Assembly: GCA_023512835.1 (NCBI GenBank)
Contig: CM042085.1
Coordinates: 33,948,312-34,012,311 of the forward strand
Length of the DNA: 64,000 bases
Direction of reading: 5' to 3'
Source: Taxillus chinensis
Taxonomy: Eukaryota; Streptophyta; Magnoliopsida; Santalales; Loranthaceae
Of this stretch, positions 1 through 9,829 are shown one piece after another. The position numbers were made by a program, and so were the translations under genes. Every line of letters begins with the position of its first letter. Position 1 is the stretch's first letter. A model generated the notes under the pieces. That model saw only the letters and a list, made by a program, of their open reading frames with translations, did no database searches and was not told where the DNA came from.

Positions 1-1304
1 ATAGCTTGTTCCATCAAAACTACGTCGTTTTGATGCTGGGATTCACTTAATCAAAACTACGTCGTTTTGATGTTGTGTTGTCTATATAAGGAGGAGAAGC
101 CCTCTGTTTTAGGTTTAGGGTTCTCTTCAACTGCTGTAGCCGTCGTAGAGAGAGAGAGAAAGCTAGAGAGAGAGAAGGAAAGGGAGTTGCTGGTTGCTGT
201 CGGAGCATCTTGCGTGGGGAGGATGGCGTTTAGCGCGGGAGCAAAGAAGATCTGCTTTAAGGTAGGGGTTCTGTCTCACCTGATCTGTTCTGGGGTTAGG
301 CCCTGTGTAGAGGATTTATAGAGCTTCTGTTGTTATTGTTATACTATTTATATGTAAATTCATATAGGTGTGACCTCCTATATGAATGTTGGCCTTCAGT
401 GGCAAGTATGGGTTGAGATTAGGCCTATGTGGCACTGCACACTAAGTGTTTGATATTATGCCTGTGAGGCCATGTATGTTATGCGATTGATGTTATGCCA
501 GCGTGGTTATGCCTGAATGGTGTTTGATGTAATGTCTGTGAGGATATGCATGCTAGGTGTTTGATGTTATACCAGGGTGGACATGCATGTTAATTGTTTG
601 TTGTTATGCCTGAATAACTGAGATATGTGTTAAATGTTTGTTGTTGTCTGTGGAGCCTAAGAAGCCTGAGAGGCTGAGGCAATGCTTGTGTACCTGTGGA
701 GCCTGAGAGGCTGAGTTGATGTCAGTGAGACTGATTGTGGAGCCTGAGAGGCTGAATTAATGTCAGTGAGACTAACTGTGGAAACTATGCCTGAGAGACG
801 GTTAAATCATTGGCCTGAAGAGACGGTTAAATCACTTGTGGTTTGTGTGGTGGATAATTGTGACTACTGATGTGGTTTGTTATTGTCTGTTGGAATTATT
901 GTAACACGACACTGCACTTGTACACATGGCATATAGATGCTAGGAGCATGGGATGGGTTGGGAAGACTTGATCCCTACTGAGCTGTGGATGCTCACCCCT
1001 CCTACTGTGGTGTGTTTTCTTGCAAGAACCTACAGGCGTTAGGTGGGAACACCAAGGTGGAAGAGTTCTGTTTTGTGGCTTTGTGTTGTGTTATTTGCGT
1101 TATGTAATTTTGTTGAGGCATTGTAACCCCAGCGGGGAGATATTGTAATGAAGTTTGAAACATAATAAAGGCATATGGTTTCAATTAAATAATTGTGTGA
1201 TTTTGTTTTCTGAGGTGTATGTTATGTTCCACCCCTTTATCCAAACCCGGGTAAAGGGAGGGTCACGTTCCGGTCTCCTCGGGTTGGAAAACCGGGGCGT
1301 GACA
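1..1304 (+). repeat. Tekay-type gypsy LTR, right part
   Basis: This is the 3' part of an LTR about 1.3 kb long in its fullest form. It shares with the LTRs at 3663-4819 and 6702-8035 the paired motif AACTACGTCGTTTTGAT, a TATA box, a GA-rich leader, the 'ctactgagctgt' block, a polyadenylation-like aataaagg near 1163, and the end GGCGTGACA. It ends at 1304, and SIRE gag sequence resumes at once with cctac (1305-1309) as probable target duplication. The rest of the element lies left of the window. The 84-codon ORF at 67-321 lies in the transcribed leader and has no protein signature. Confidence 0.8.
83..89 (+). promoter_or_regulatory. TATA box of gypsy LTR
   Basis: TATATAA lies about 15-20 bp downstream of the second AACTACGTCGTTTTGAT motif and is followed by a GA-rich leader. 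The same arrangement recurs at 7234-7240 and, on the minus strand, at 4214-4220, so this is the probable LTR core promoter. Confidence 0.65.
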
Positions 1305-2935
1305 CCTACAGATGGAACAGACACTATAATGTGAAGTACAAACAGGGGATACAGGTCTCTTAGATTTTACAGACTTTCTACTCTGTTCCCTATGACCTAA
1401 TCCATTGTGTTTGGGTGACGCGCTCTTGGCCCTAGATGCGTCAGCCTTAGCCTTTCCTTTCTTTTTGGGTGCTACAGTTTTGGCTTTAACTGCAGCAGCC
1501 TTCCCTTCATCATTAGTTACGGGTGCTACTGCTTCGGGAAGTGCAGTAACAGCCTCGACTCCACAGTCATAAACTATGGTGTCACCTGAAATGAAACCAT
1601 CCAACGGTTTAGATGTACTAACAGGATATAAGTTGGTTAGTTTAGGGGTGAAATCCGGAGTGCACTCAGTAGCTTGAGCTATGGAAGTTGATGGTTCTGA
1701 ACCTAGGCCAGGTTTGACTCGGATGTTATCAGGATCAGTCCTAAAGGTAGAGGCTATTTCCCCGGACTTTAGCCACTTACGATTTATTTCCCTTTCTTGT
1801 TCCAGTTCATTTTCGAGTCGTTTCACAATAACTTTTAGGCCCGTTAGGTTGGTATTTAATAGATGATTTTCAGCTCTTAGATCATGATACCAAGCCTCTT
1901 TTCCTCTGAAGTCAGCTATGTCCTTTTCAAGTCAAGTGATAGTAAATTCAAGGCGCTTATTCTGACTTTCCACATCTTTGTACATTTGAGTAATTATTTG
2001 TCTCTCATTCTTTTCATGATCACGTTCACTAATAAGAGATTCTAATTGACTCATGAGCTCAGAGATAGAAGGTACCTCAGTATTTGCCATGAGGCAGACG
2101 TTTGGCTTAGGAGTTGGCTCATCATCCGAGGATTCTTCCTCTTCTTCCGAGCCACTGACGTACTTTGTCACGAACGCCTTCCTCTTGTTCTTGCTGTTGT
2201 CTGAGGTGGAACAGCGAGGAGTTACACCTTGTCACTTTTCTCGGCCACTTATGATTTGGATCTGCACTCCTTCGCCCAATGACCGGGTTTCCCACAGTTG
2301 AAGCATTCTTGGGAGCTCGACTCCGATCGTTCCTTCCTTCTGGATGATGACGAGCCTCTTCTGAATCCTTTTCTACTTTTCCGAAGGAATTGTTCAAAGG
2401 ATTTGACAAGAAGAGCTATTTCCTCTTCTGCGTCTGAGTCAGAATTCTCTGACTCACCCGTATCATCCTCTTAATGATTACTGGAGCATTCCGTAGCTTT
2501 GAGAGCTAGCCCTTTTTCTTTCCGAGCTATCTTCTCATCACGGTCAGTGTATTTGAATCTGACCTCATGAGTCTGAAGCTCTCCATATATTTCCTCAAGG
2601 GCAGTGAATGGCCAGTTTTTGTCAGCTTGCATCTGGAGCTGCTTGGAGTAGTATCGATCCGGCAAGGATCGAAAGAACTTGTCATTTATTTGAGACTGAG
2701 TGTAGTGCTCATTGACAGTTTTTAGCTCTAGAATGAGCTTGCCGAATCTCTGATAGATGCTTTCAAGGGATTCGCCAGGTTTGTGATTGAAACTCTCAAA
2801 ATTCTGTCTGAGAGCACATATCACATTTTGCATTTGGGACTGACTCCCCTCATAGAGGATTGTCAGTTTATCCCAAACAGCTTTTGCTGTCGTGCAGCCC
2901 TGGACGTCCGTGAAAGCCTCGGAATCCAAAGATAA
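1305..2935 (-). pseudogene. SIRE copy S1 gag, broken
   Basis: Minus-strand gag of a SIRE/Maximus-type copia element. The best piece (2929-2471) reads DSEAFTDVQGCTTAKAVWDK and continues through a UBN2-type capsid region. A CCHC zinc knuckle with Cys-Cys-His-Cys intact (CFNCGKPGHWAKEC) lies near 2290-2330, followed by acidic and coiled-coil-like sequence. The reading is split over several frames (2471-2929, 2122-2409, 1932-2171, 1263-1826), so frameshifts have broken it. It is cut at 1305 by a plus-strand gypsy LTR. Its other end joins LTR sequence directly at about 2935, without the primer-binding site, leader or first part of gag, so an internal deletion has occurred. The S4 gag at 50463-52560 is a close homologue. 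Confidence 0.8.
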
Positions 2936-3662
2936 TGAAGCTCGGAACCTTACTCCGTGTCTGTTTAGTACTGGAATCCTTAGTCCGTGTCAGCGCTTCC
3001 TTACTCCGCATGTAAGTTCCTTACTCCGTATGTAAATTGCTTACTCCGTATGTGAGTTCCTTACTCCGGGCGAGTCTAAGGGATCGGAATGCTTACTCCG
3101 TACTAGTGCTTCCTTACTCAGTATGAGTAAAGTTGTCCGGATTCCTTACTCCGCATCTAGTTTCCTTACGCCGTGCGAATAAAGACTCGGGTCCTTATTC
3201 CGCATTAATACTTCCTTACTCCGTATGTATGAAAGACTCGGATGCCTTACTCCGTGTCTTCTTCACTTTAGTTCACTTGAGGGAAGACTTAACTTTTTAA
3301 CTCCACGTCAAATCTTTTACTTCGTGTGACCTTGTTGACCAAGACTTCTACTCCGCATCAGTTTGACTTAGTCCGTTTGAGGCACTAGGAACATATTCCG
3401 CAATCCGTAGCTTTTAAGTTCTTAGTCCGCACAAATGTTCCTCATTCCGTATTTATTGATGACTTGGTTATTTACCAAGTGTTTGACGACACTCACTCTT
3501 GTCCGGATCAGGATTATGTATCCTGTCCTTAGCTTTGCTCTCACGAGTGCATATCCGGATTAATAACACATCTTCTGCAATGATCAAATAAACACAAAAG
3601 ATCTCAGATCAAATTACATAAGGCTTTATCAGCATTATCTAAATTCTGGGTTTGATCCAACA
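2936..3662 (-). repeat. SIRE S1 5' LTR, 3' part deleted
   Basis: Read on the minus strand it starts TGTTGGATCAAACCC at 3662, like the other SIRE LTRs. It contains the long block of CGGAGTAAGGAA-type direct repeats and stops at '...gagcttcatta'. The final part of the LTR, seen in S4 and S5 down to the G-run and CCATCA end, is missing. The left-hand neighbour 3663-3667 (atgtc) is gypsy LTR sequence, so S1 inserted into that LTR. Confidence 0.8.
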
Positions 3663-4213
3663 ATGTCAACAAAGCAAGCATGCCTTTATTACAATTGAGT
3701 CTCCTTTACAATATCTCCCCACGGGGGTTACAAGGCCTCACAAAAATAATATAATACAAATAACATTAAACAAGCCACAAAACAGAACTGACTTCCACCT
3801 TGGTATTCCCACCTAACGCCTGTAGGTTCCTGAAACAAAACACATCACAGTAGGAGGGGTGAGCAACAACAGCTCAGTAGGGATCATGTCTCCCCAACCC
3901 ATCCCATGCTACTAGCATCTACATGAGGGCGTGCACAAGTGCAGTGTCGTGGCAATACTATTTAAACAGGTATAATCACATTTAAAAACATGCCAACACA
4001 GCCACACAGACTCACAATCTGCCACGGGCTTCCACAGCCACCGGGCTTCATATAACCAGCCACTAGCTTCCACAGCCACCGTGCTTTACATAACCAGCCA
4101 CATGCTTCCACAGCCACCGGGCTTCACATAACCAGCCACGATCTGGAGCTCTCTCTCTGCAACGGCTATGGCGGAAGAACCCTAAAATCACAACACAAAG
4201 GGGCTCCTCCTCC

Positions 4214-4220
4214 TTATATA
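4214..4220 (-). promoter_or_regulatory. TATA box of minus-strand gypsy LTR
   Basis: Minus-strand TATATAA followed by ggaggaggagcccc, homologous in position to 7234-7240 in the inverted LTR copy. Confidence 0.6.
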
Positions 4221-4422
4221 GACACCTCAATATCAAAACAACGTAGTTTTGATTAAGTGAACCCCAGCATTAAAACGACGTAGTTTTGATGGAACAGGCT
4301 ACAACCTTCCCGCATCGACACAAGACAAACTACCCATAATTCCAACATGCCTCTTTGGGAAAAGATTACTAGAATAACAAAACTAAGGTGATGATGCAAA
4401 AACATGGTTGCACGCCATAATG

Positions 4423-4446
4423 CACGTGATATCCCCATATCACGTG
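4423..4446. promoter_or_regulatory. Double G-box hairpin in LTR U3, copy 1
   Basis: A perfect palindrome with 10-bp arms cacgtgatat / atatcacgtg around a 4-base centre. Each outer end is a CACGTG G-box, a known core for plant bZIP and bHLH factors. It lies upstream of the LTR TATA box and recurs at 4523, 6909 and 7009. Confidence 0.6.
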
Positions 4447-4522
4447 CAGCTCCAATTGATGTGAAATTCTTCCCCAAGGTTCCTTGTATCATGTAGAAGG
4501 CAGGCATACAATAATCTTCTTG

Positions 4523-4546
4523 CACGTGATATCCCCATATCACGTG
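4523..4546. promoter_or_regulatory. Double G-box hairpin in LTR U3, copy 2
   Basis: A second perfect copy of the same 24-bp palindrome, 100 bp from the first (4423-4446). The spacing is kept in the inverted LTR (6909 and 7009, also 100 bp apart). Confidence 0.6.
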
Positions 4547-4819
4547 TAGCTCCAAATACCCTAGGATTTTTCCCCAAGCCTTATAACAACGTCTTGAAGG
4601 CTCCCATGCAAAAACATCCCTGCCCGTAACAAGCCATTGTCACGTGCACCTCCCAAAGGTTCCCTCTTGGGCTCATCTCTTACCTCAAACTTGCCCATCA
4701 ACAAACAAGGTGTTTTAGCTAAAGTGTGTGGGAAGAAAACTCCCTAAAATCCTATAATTTCCACCCGAAAAGGTAAAACTGTGACTAACTCCTCACATCC
4801 CAAAATACGGGTCATTACA

Positions 4820-5187
4820 TCCTCTCCCCCTTAAGACTTTTCGTCCTCGAAAAGAAACATGCAAGGAATAAAAAACCAAGCTACCCATTTGCCACACAGC
4901 AAGCCACAACACCCAAATGGGTCATTACATCGCAAACAGCATACTAGGACATACGTCCGCAAACGCAACATAGCACCACCACAATCCATAGCCACATGCA
5001 TCACAATGCATATAACACATATCCGCATCTCAAAACATTAACATACAAATACAAGTTAAAAGAACAATACAAAAGACAAATACACGAAATCATGAACAAC
5101 TAATACAAGAAAGCACAACACTATTCCTTGACCAACAGCCACCTCCCACTCTTAAGATTGTTCATCCTCGAACAACTTTGGGTGCTG
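4820..5187 (-). other. Gypsy 3' untranslated region and polypurine tract
   Basis: Lies between the last pol codons (about 5188) and the 3' LTR. It ends in the purine run gggggagagga (minus strand, 4820-4830) that would prime plus-strand DNA synthesis. No coding sequence is recognised. Confidence 0.6.
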
Positions 5188-6701
5188 CTAACGCATCATG
5201 GACTCACATTCCCATGTCTCCTCCTCAATGCCACGATGCTGCCATAGCACGCGAACCAAAGGAATAGCACAACCACGCAAAAGCTTCTCCCGCCGATCTA
5301 GTATACGGATAGGGGCCTCAACAATGAACATGTCATTCTCAATATCCAATGTCCCCCAATCGATCACATGAGTGGGGTCAGGATGATACTTCCTCAACTG
5401 GGACACATGGAACACATTATGCACCCGACTCAATCACAGTGGCAACGCTAACCGGTAGGCCACTGGCCCCACACGATCCATAACCGCAAAAGGACCAATA
5501 AACCGCCGAGATAGTTATGAACCTCTCCCAAATCGCTGATGTCCACGATGTGGGGAAACACGGAGAAACACATGATCTCTCACAGAAAACTCCAAAGGTC
5601 GCCGCCGCTGATCTGCATAAGATTTCTGTCGACTCTGAGCTGACAACAAGCACTAATGAATCAACTTGACCTTCTCCGTAGCTTCCTGAACCAACTGTGG
5701 TCCCAAAAGAGCTGCCTCTCCGATGTCAGTCCAACACAAAGGTGATCGGCATGGTCTGCCATACAACACCTCAAAAGGAGCCATCCCAATGGATGCCTGA
5801 TAACTGTTGTTGTAGGCAAACTCCACCAAAGGAAGGTGAGTTGCCCACGAACCCCCAAAATCTAACACACATGCCCTCAACATGTCTTCCAATGTCTGAT
5901 TCGTCCTCTCAATCTGACCGTCAGTCTCAGGGTGAAAGGCTATGCTCAAGTTAAGCTGTGTCCCCATAGCCTCCTGTAAGCCTGCCCAAAAATGAGAAGT
6001 GAACCTCGAATCTCTGTTGGACACAATCAACGATGGCACTCCATGCAATCTCACAATCTCGTTCACATACAGCTGGCTCAACGCCCCGATAGAATCTTGC
6101 TCTCGAACGGCAAGAAAATGGGCCGACTTGGTTAGCCGATCCACAATCACCCATATCATGTCTTTCCTCCCAGTAGTGAGTGGAAGACCAGTCACAAAGT
6201 CTATCGTTATGTAGTCCCACTTCCACTCCGCTATCGACAATGGCTGCAACATACCTGCTGGCCGCTGGTGCTCAGCCTTCACCTGCTGACACGTGAGGCA
6301 CCTCGAAACAAAAGCAGCTACATCACATTTTATCCCAGGCCACCAAAAATGTCCCCGAAGTGCATGGTACATCTTCATACCCCTAGGATGCACAACAACT
6401 CTAGACTGATGAAACTCCTTCATTACCTCATCTCTGAGAGAAGGAGCCACTACTAGCCACCCCCGAAAAGGCAACTCATGCTCAGGACCCTCTGTCCAAT
6501 CCTCAGATAGCTCACCAGCCTCAATACGGACACGAATAACCTCACACTCAATATCCCCCAATTGTCCCTCTCGGACTCACTGGTACAGCTCAGGCACAAC
6601 AACAATAGGACTCAGGACTGTCCCACCATCACGAGCAATAGGCTGCAACTGCAACATCGCCAACTGCTCTATCAGCTTCTACTCTCTCACTGCCACCTCA
6701 G
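5188..6701 (-). pseudogene. Gypsy (Tekay/Del) integrase and chromodomain-like end, broken
   Basis: C-terminal pol of a chromovirus-type Ty3-gypsy element. In order on the minus strand: an HHCC zinc finger (HQSRVVVHPRG ... CLTCQQVKAEHQRPAG); the integrase core, with ITIDFVTGLP giving the first Asp and HPETDGQIERTNQ the Glu region; then VFHVSQLRKYHPDP and a chromodomain-like tail (WQHRGIEEETWE). The second catalytic Asp is replaced: the usual SDRD reads SNRD (codon 6016-6018). At least three in-frame stops follow (near 5653, 5540 and 5435) although the frame itself is kept. Reverse transcriptase and RNase H are absent. The upstream end is cut where a plus-strand LTR begins, at about 6702. Confidence 0.85.
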
Positions 6702-6908
6702 CTTTTCTTTTCCACACACTTTAGCTAAAACACCTTATTTGTTGATGGGCAAGTTTGAGGTAAGAGATGAGCCCAAAACGGAACCTTTGGGAGGTGTACA
6801 AGACAATGCACGTGACAATGGCTTGTCACGGGCAAGGATGTTTTTGCATGGGAGCCTTCAAGACGTTGTTATAAGGCTTGGGGCAAAATCCTAGGGTATT
6901 TAGAGCTG

Positions 6909-6932
6909 CACATGATATGGGGATATCACGTG
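6909..6932. promoter_or_regulatory. Double G-box hairpin, one arm mutated
   Basis: Same palindrome as 4423-4446, but the left arm reads cacatgatat, so one G-box has a C-to-T or G-to-A type change while the right arm atatcacgtg is intact. Confidence 0.5.
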
Positions 6933-7008
6933 TAAGAAGATTATTGTATGCCTGCCTTCTACATGATACAAGGAACCTTGGGGAAGAATTTCACATCAAT
7001 TGGAGCTG

Positions 7009-7032
7009 CACGTGATATGGAGATATCACGTG
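7009..7032. promoter_or_regulatory. Double G-box hairpin, centre mutated
   Basis: Both CACGTG arms are intact; only the centre differs (ggag instead of gggg). Confidence 0.5.
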
Positions 7033-7233
7033 CATTGTGGTGTGCAGCCATGTTTTTGCATCATCATCTTGGTTTTGTTATTCTAGTAATCTTTTCCCAA
7101 AGAGGCATGTTGGAATTATGGGTAGTTTGTCTTGTGTGGATACGGGAAGGTTGTAGCCTGTTCCATCAAAACTACATCGTTTTGATGCTGGGTTCACTTA
7201 ATCAAAACTACGTCGTTTTGACGTTGAGGTGTC

Positions 7234-7240
7234 TATATAA
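7234..7240 (+). promoter_or_regulatory. TATA box of gypsy LTR
   Basis: TATATAA downstream of two CGTCGTTTTGA-type motifs and upstream of a GA-rich leader, as in the other two LTR copies. Confidence 0.6.
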
Positions 7241-8035
7241 GGAGGAGGAGCCCCTTTGTGTTGGGGATTTAGGGTTCTTCCGCTGCAGCCATCGCAGAGA
7301 GAGAGAGAGAGAGCTCCAAATCGTGGCTGGTTATGTGAAGCCCAGTGGCTGTAGAAGCCCGTGGCTGGTTATGTGAAACCTGGTGGCTGTGGAAGCCCGT
7401 GGCTGGCTATGTGAAGCCCGGTTGGTGTGGAAGCCCGTGGCTGGTTATATGAAGCGTGGTGTCTGTGGAAGCCCGTGGCTGGTTATGTGAAGCCCGGTGG
7501 CTGTGGAAGCTCGTGGAAGATTGTGAGCCTGTGTGGCTATGTTCGCATGTTTTTAAATGTTATTATACCTGTTCAAATAGTATTGCCACGACACTGCACT
7601 TGTGCACGCCCTCATGTAGATGCTAGTAGCATGGGATGGGTTGGGGAGACATGATCCCTACTGAGCTGTGGTTGCTCACCCCTTCTACTGTGATGTGTTT
7701 TCTTTCAGGAACCTACAGGTGTTAGGTAGGAACACCAAGGTAGAAGTCAATTCTGTTTTGTGGCTTGTTTAATGTTATTTGTATTATATTATTTTTGTGA
7801 GGTCTTGTAACCCCCGTGGGGAGATATTGTAAAGGAGACTCAATTGTAATAAAGGCATGCTTGCTTTGTTGACATTGTGTTTCAAATCTAATAAAATCAT
7901 TTGTTTTGCTTGGGTGAATTTCTGATGTGGGTTGTGACCCTCTGTGGAGTTATTTCACTTCTACCCCTTATCCACAGCATGGGTAAAGGGGAGTCACGAA
8001 TTGGTTTCTTTGGGTGGGAAATCCAGGGCGTGACA

Positions 8036-9682
8036 TCTACTTCCTCAACCTCGCGTCTACCTTGACCATCTCCCAACCGACACCTTAACAGACCTATGGT
8101 TCCGTTTTAACTTGGCCTGCACCGCCTCCATCCATGACGATGACCTCAAGGTGTATTACGCTCGTCATACCAAGACCCCTGAGGAAATGATCGTCTGGAA
8201 CCTGGACCATGGCTTCCTTACGCCGGCCCATATTCCAGACATTCCCTTTACTGTTACCTGTGGACCGGCCCATGACGCACAGGTTCCTTCCCCTGCTGAA
8301 GCCAGGCCTGCCTCTCCTGCCGCAGCCATCCTTGTAGTTGACCTTTCTGGTCAAAGTGGATCTGCTGTTCTAGATGCCTCTGATGGCCCAGCGCAGACCT
8401 GCACCAATTCCTGCAGGGGAGTCCTCCAAAGCCCCGGAGTTAGCGCTTGGACGTGCCTCATTTGGCATGGTTCACTCTGATGATGTGCTCTCCGCTAAAC
8501 TAGACTGCCACGCCCAAGCCGAAAGCGCCCAAATTTCCGTCATCGCTGCCAAGGTTGATGCTTTGGGCGCCCAACTCCTCTCCGCCCTGACCGACTCCTC
8601 AACTTCCATCGAGCAGAAGATAGATCTCATCGCCTCGTCCGTCCATTCACTATCTACATCTTTCACGGACTTGGCCCACATGATGACTCGTCCCCCTACT
8701 GCTCCTCGGCAATTTGCCAAAACGGGGGCGAACATGTCATCTGATCCTCCTTCACCTTCCTCAGCTCGTGCTGAGAAACAGCCTGCATCTTCACTGCATC
8801 CACTTCCAGGAGTTACCATTCCCAAATGCAGCCATTTCTCTTAGCCTAGCTCCTCTAGTGCAGCTCCTCCTTCCACCTCTCCATCAGCGGCTGACACCTT
8901 CCTTCCATCATATGCGGATCGTGATCCACTTGATGCAGATAGAAGTATTTTTCTCGAAATGTCTAAGTATGCCGCATCCAATGCCGAGCGAAGATATCTT
9001 TCTGACTTATACCCCTTCTCTCCTAAAGACATTAAGACTCTATGTTCCAAGAAGGGCCTATTCACCACAGAAGACAGAGAACTTCTCTCGAGCAGTTAAG
9101 ATGGAGATAAGGTTGTTTCCATCTCTCTACAAGGACAGGCATATATTTGATATTGTGCCTTGTTGGTCTGAAGGATATCTTCCAGAAGTAGCCTTCATCC
9201 GTACCTTCATCAACGGAACTGCTGAGGATAGCAAACCTTGGAAGAATCTTTTAACTGTCTTCATTCCGTACCAGATTTTATCGCCGCACTTCATGCTAGT
9301 TGCTTTCATGATTCACTCCAAGAAGTTGATCTTGATTGATTCTCATCAGGTTGTGGATAACAACATAAGAAAGAATCAATGGGAACCTCTGCGTCTTCAA
9401 CTGACTGAAGCAGTGAAACAATTCAGACTCTATGAAGAAATGGGCCTGACTCCCCTGGCTCCAAATGAAAAGTTGAAGGCATCGATCCGGAATAAGAAAC
9501 AAGTGCCGCAACAGCCGGATAAAGATAGCTGCGGTGCCTTTGTGTACTTCTTCATCAAATCACTTATAAAGGTGGATAAAAGCTGGAACAATATCTGCAA
9601 TTATACAATGGAGCAGACAATGGAGCTTAGAGAGAAGGCAACAACAATGATCTTCAAGTATAGTAAGCCTTATGTACCTTAA
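8036..9682 (+). pseudogene. SIRE S2 third ORF with Ulp1-like protease, 5'-truncated
   Basis: This is the C-terminal two thirds of the extra ORF found in S3 and S5; the N-terminal domain is cut off by the gypsy LTR at 8035. In order: a conserved block (about 8060-8230, LDHLPTDTLTDLWFRF then DHGFLTP); a SUMO-interaction-like VVDLS (8328-8348 with flanks); a helical segment (8490-8690); then a Ulp1/C48 peptidase-like domain (about 9090-9680). All expected catalytic positions are present: His in SPHFML (9287-9289), Asp in LIDSHQ (9338-9340), Gln in VPQQ, Cys in DSCGAF (9530-9532). It is broken by frameshifts near 8380 and 9080 and a TAG at 8842-8844, where S5 has CAA or CAG-encoded Gln. It ends YSKPYVP, 148 bp before the 3' LTR. 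C48 enzymes remove SUMO or related modifiers; activity here is inference. Confidence 0.8.
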
Positions 9683-9829
9683 TGTAAAATTCATGTATTA
9701 AAGCTGATTTATACTTTATTGCTAATGTAATGAAAATGGAAATTATTTCTATTTTGTATATTGTTTTCGTGCTTCGCTTACCAGATCAGATTACAAAGGA
9801 TTTTGGCATATCTATAATTGAGGGAGATT
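9683..9829 (+). other. SIRE S2 3' untranslated region with polypurine tract
   Basis: Separates the ORF stop from the LTR and ends in ttgagggagat, the probable plus-strand primer site. The same spacer is 141 bp in S3 and 143 bp in S5. Confidence 0.6.

Larger units (their letters stand above)
3663..4819 (-). repeat. Tekay-type gypsy 3' LTR, interrupted by S1
   Basis: Minus-strand LTR beginning TGTAATGACCC at 4819, directly after a polypurine tract (minus-strand gggggagagga, 4820-4830). It carries two G-box hairpins, paired CGTCGTTTTGAT-type motifs, a TATA box (4214-4220), repeated 'gtggctggttatgtgaagcc' units and the conserved R/U5 region. It stops at ttgacat, about 170 bp short of the LTR end seen at 8035, because SIRE copy S1 is inserted there. 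It is an inverted counterpart of the LTR at 6702-8035. Confidence 0.8.
6702..8035 (+). repeat. Tekay-type gypsy LTR, inverted to 3663-4819
   Basis: A nearly full plus-strand LTR that lacks only its first 100 bp or so. It shares G-box hairpins, paired CGTCGTTTTGA motifs, a TATA box at 7234, 'gtggctggttatgtgaagcc' repeats (7320-7510), a polyadenylation-like aataaagg near 7848 and the GGGCGTGACA end with its minus-strand partner. It abuts an oppositely oriented pol fragment on the left. On the right it ends inside the third ORF of SIRE copy S2; tctac (8036-8040) is the probable duplicated target. Confidence 0.85.

Noticed and set aside
67..321. 84-codon ORF in gypsy LTR
   Set aside because: Lies in the leader after the TATA box; no conserved counterpart is open in the other LTR copies.
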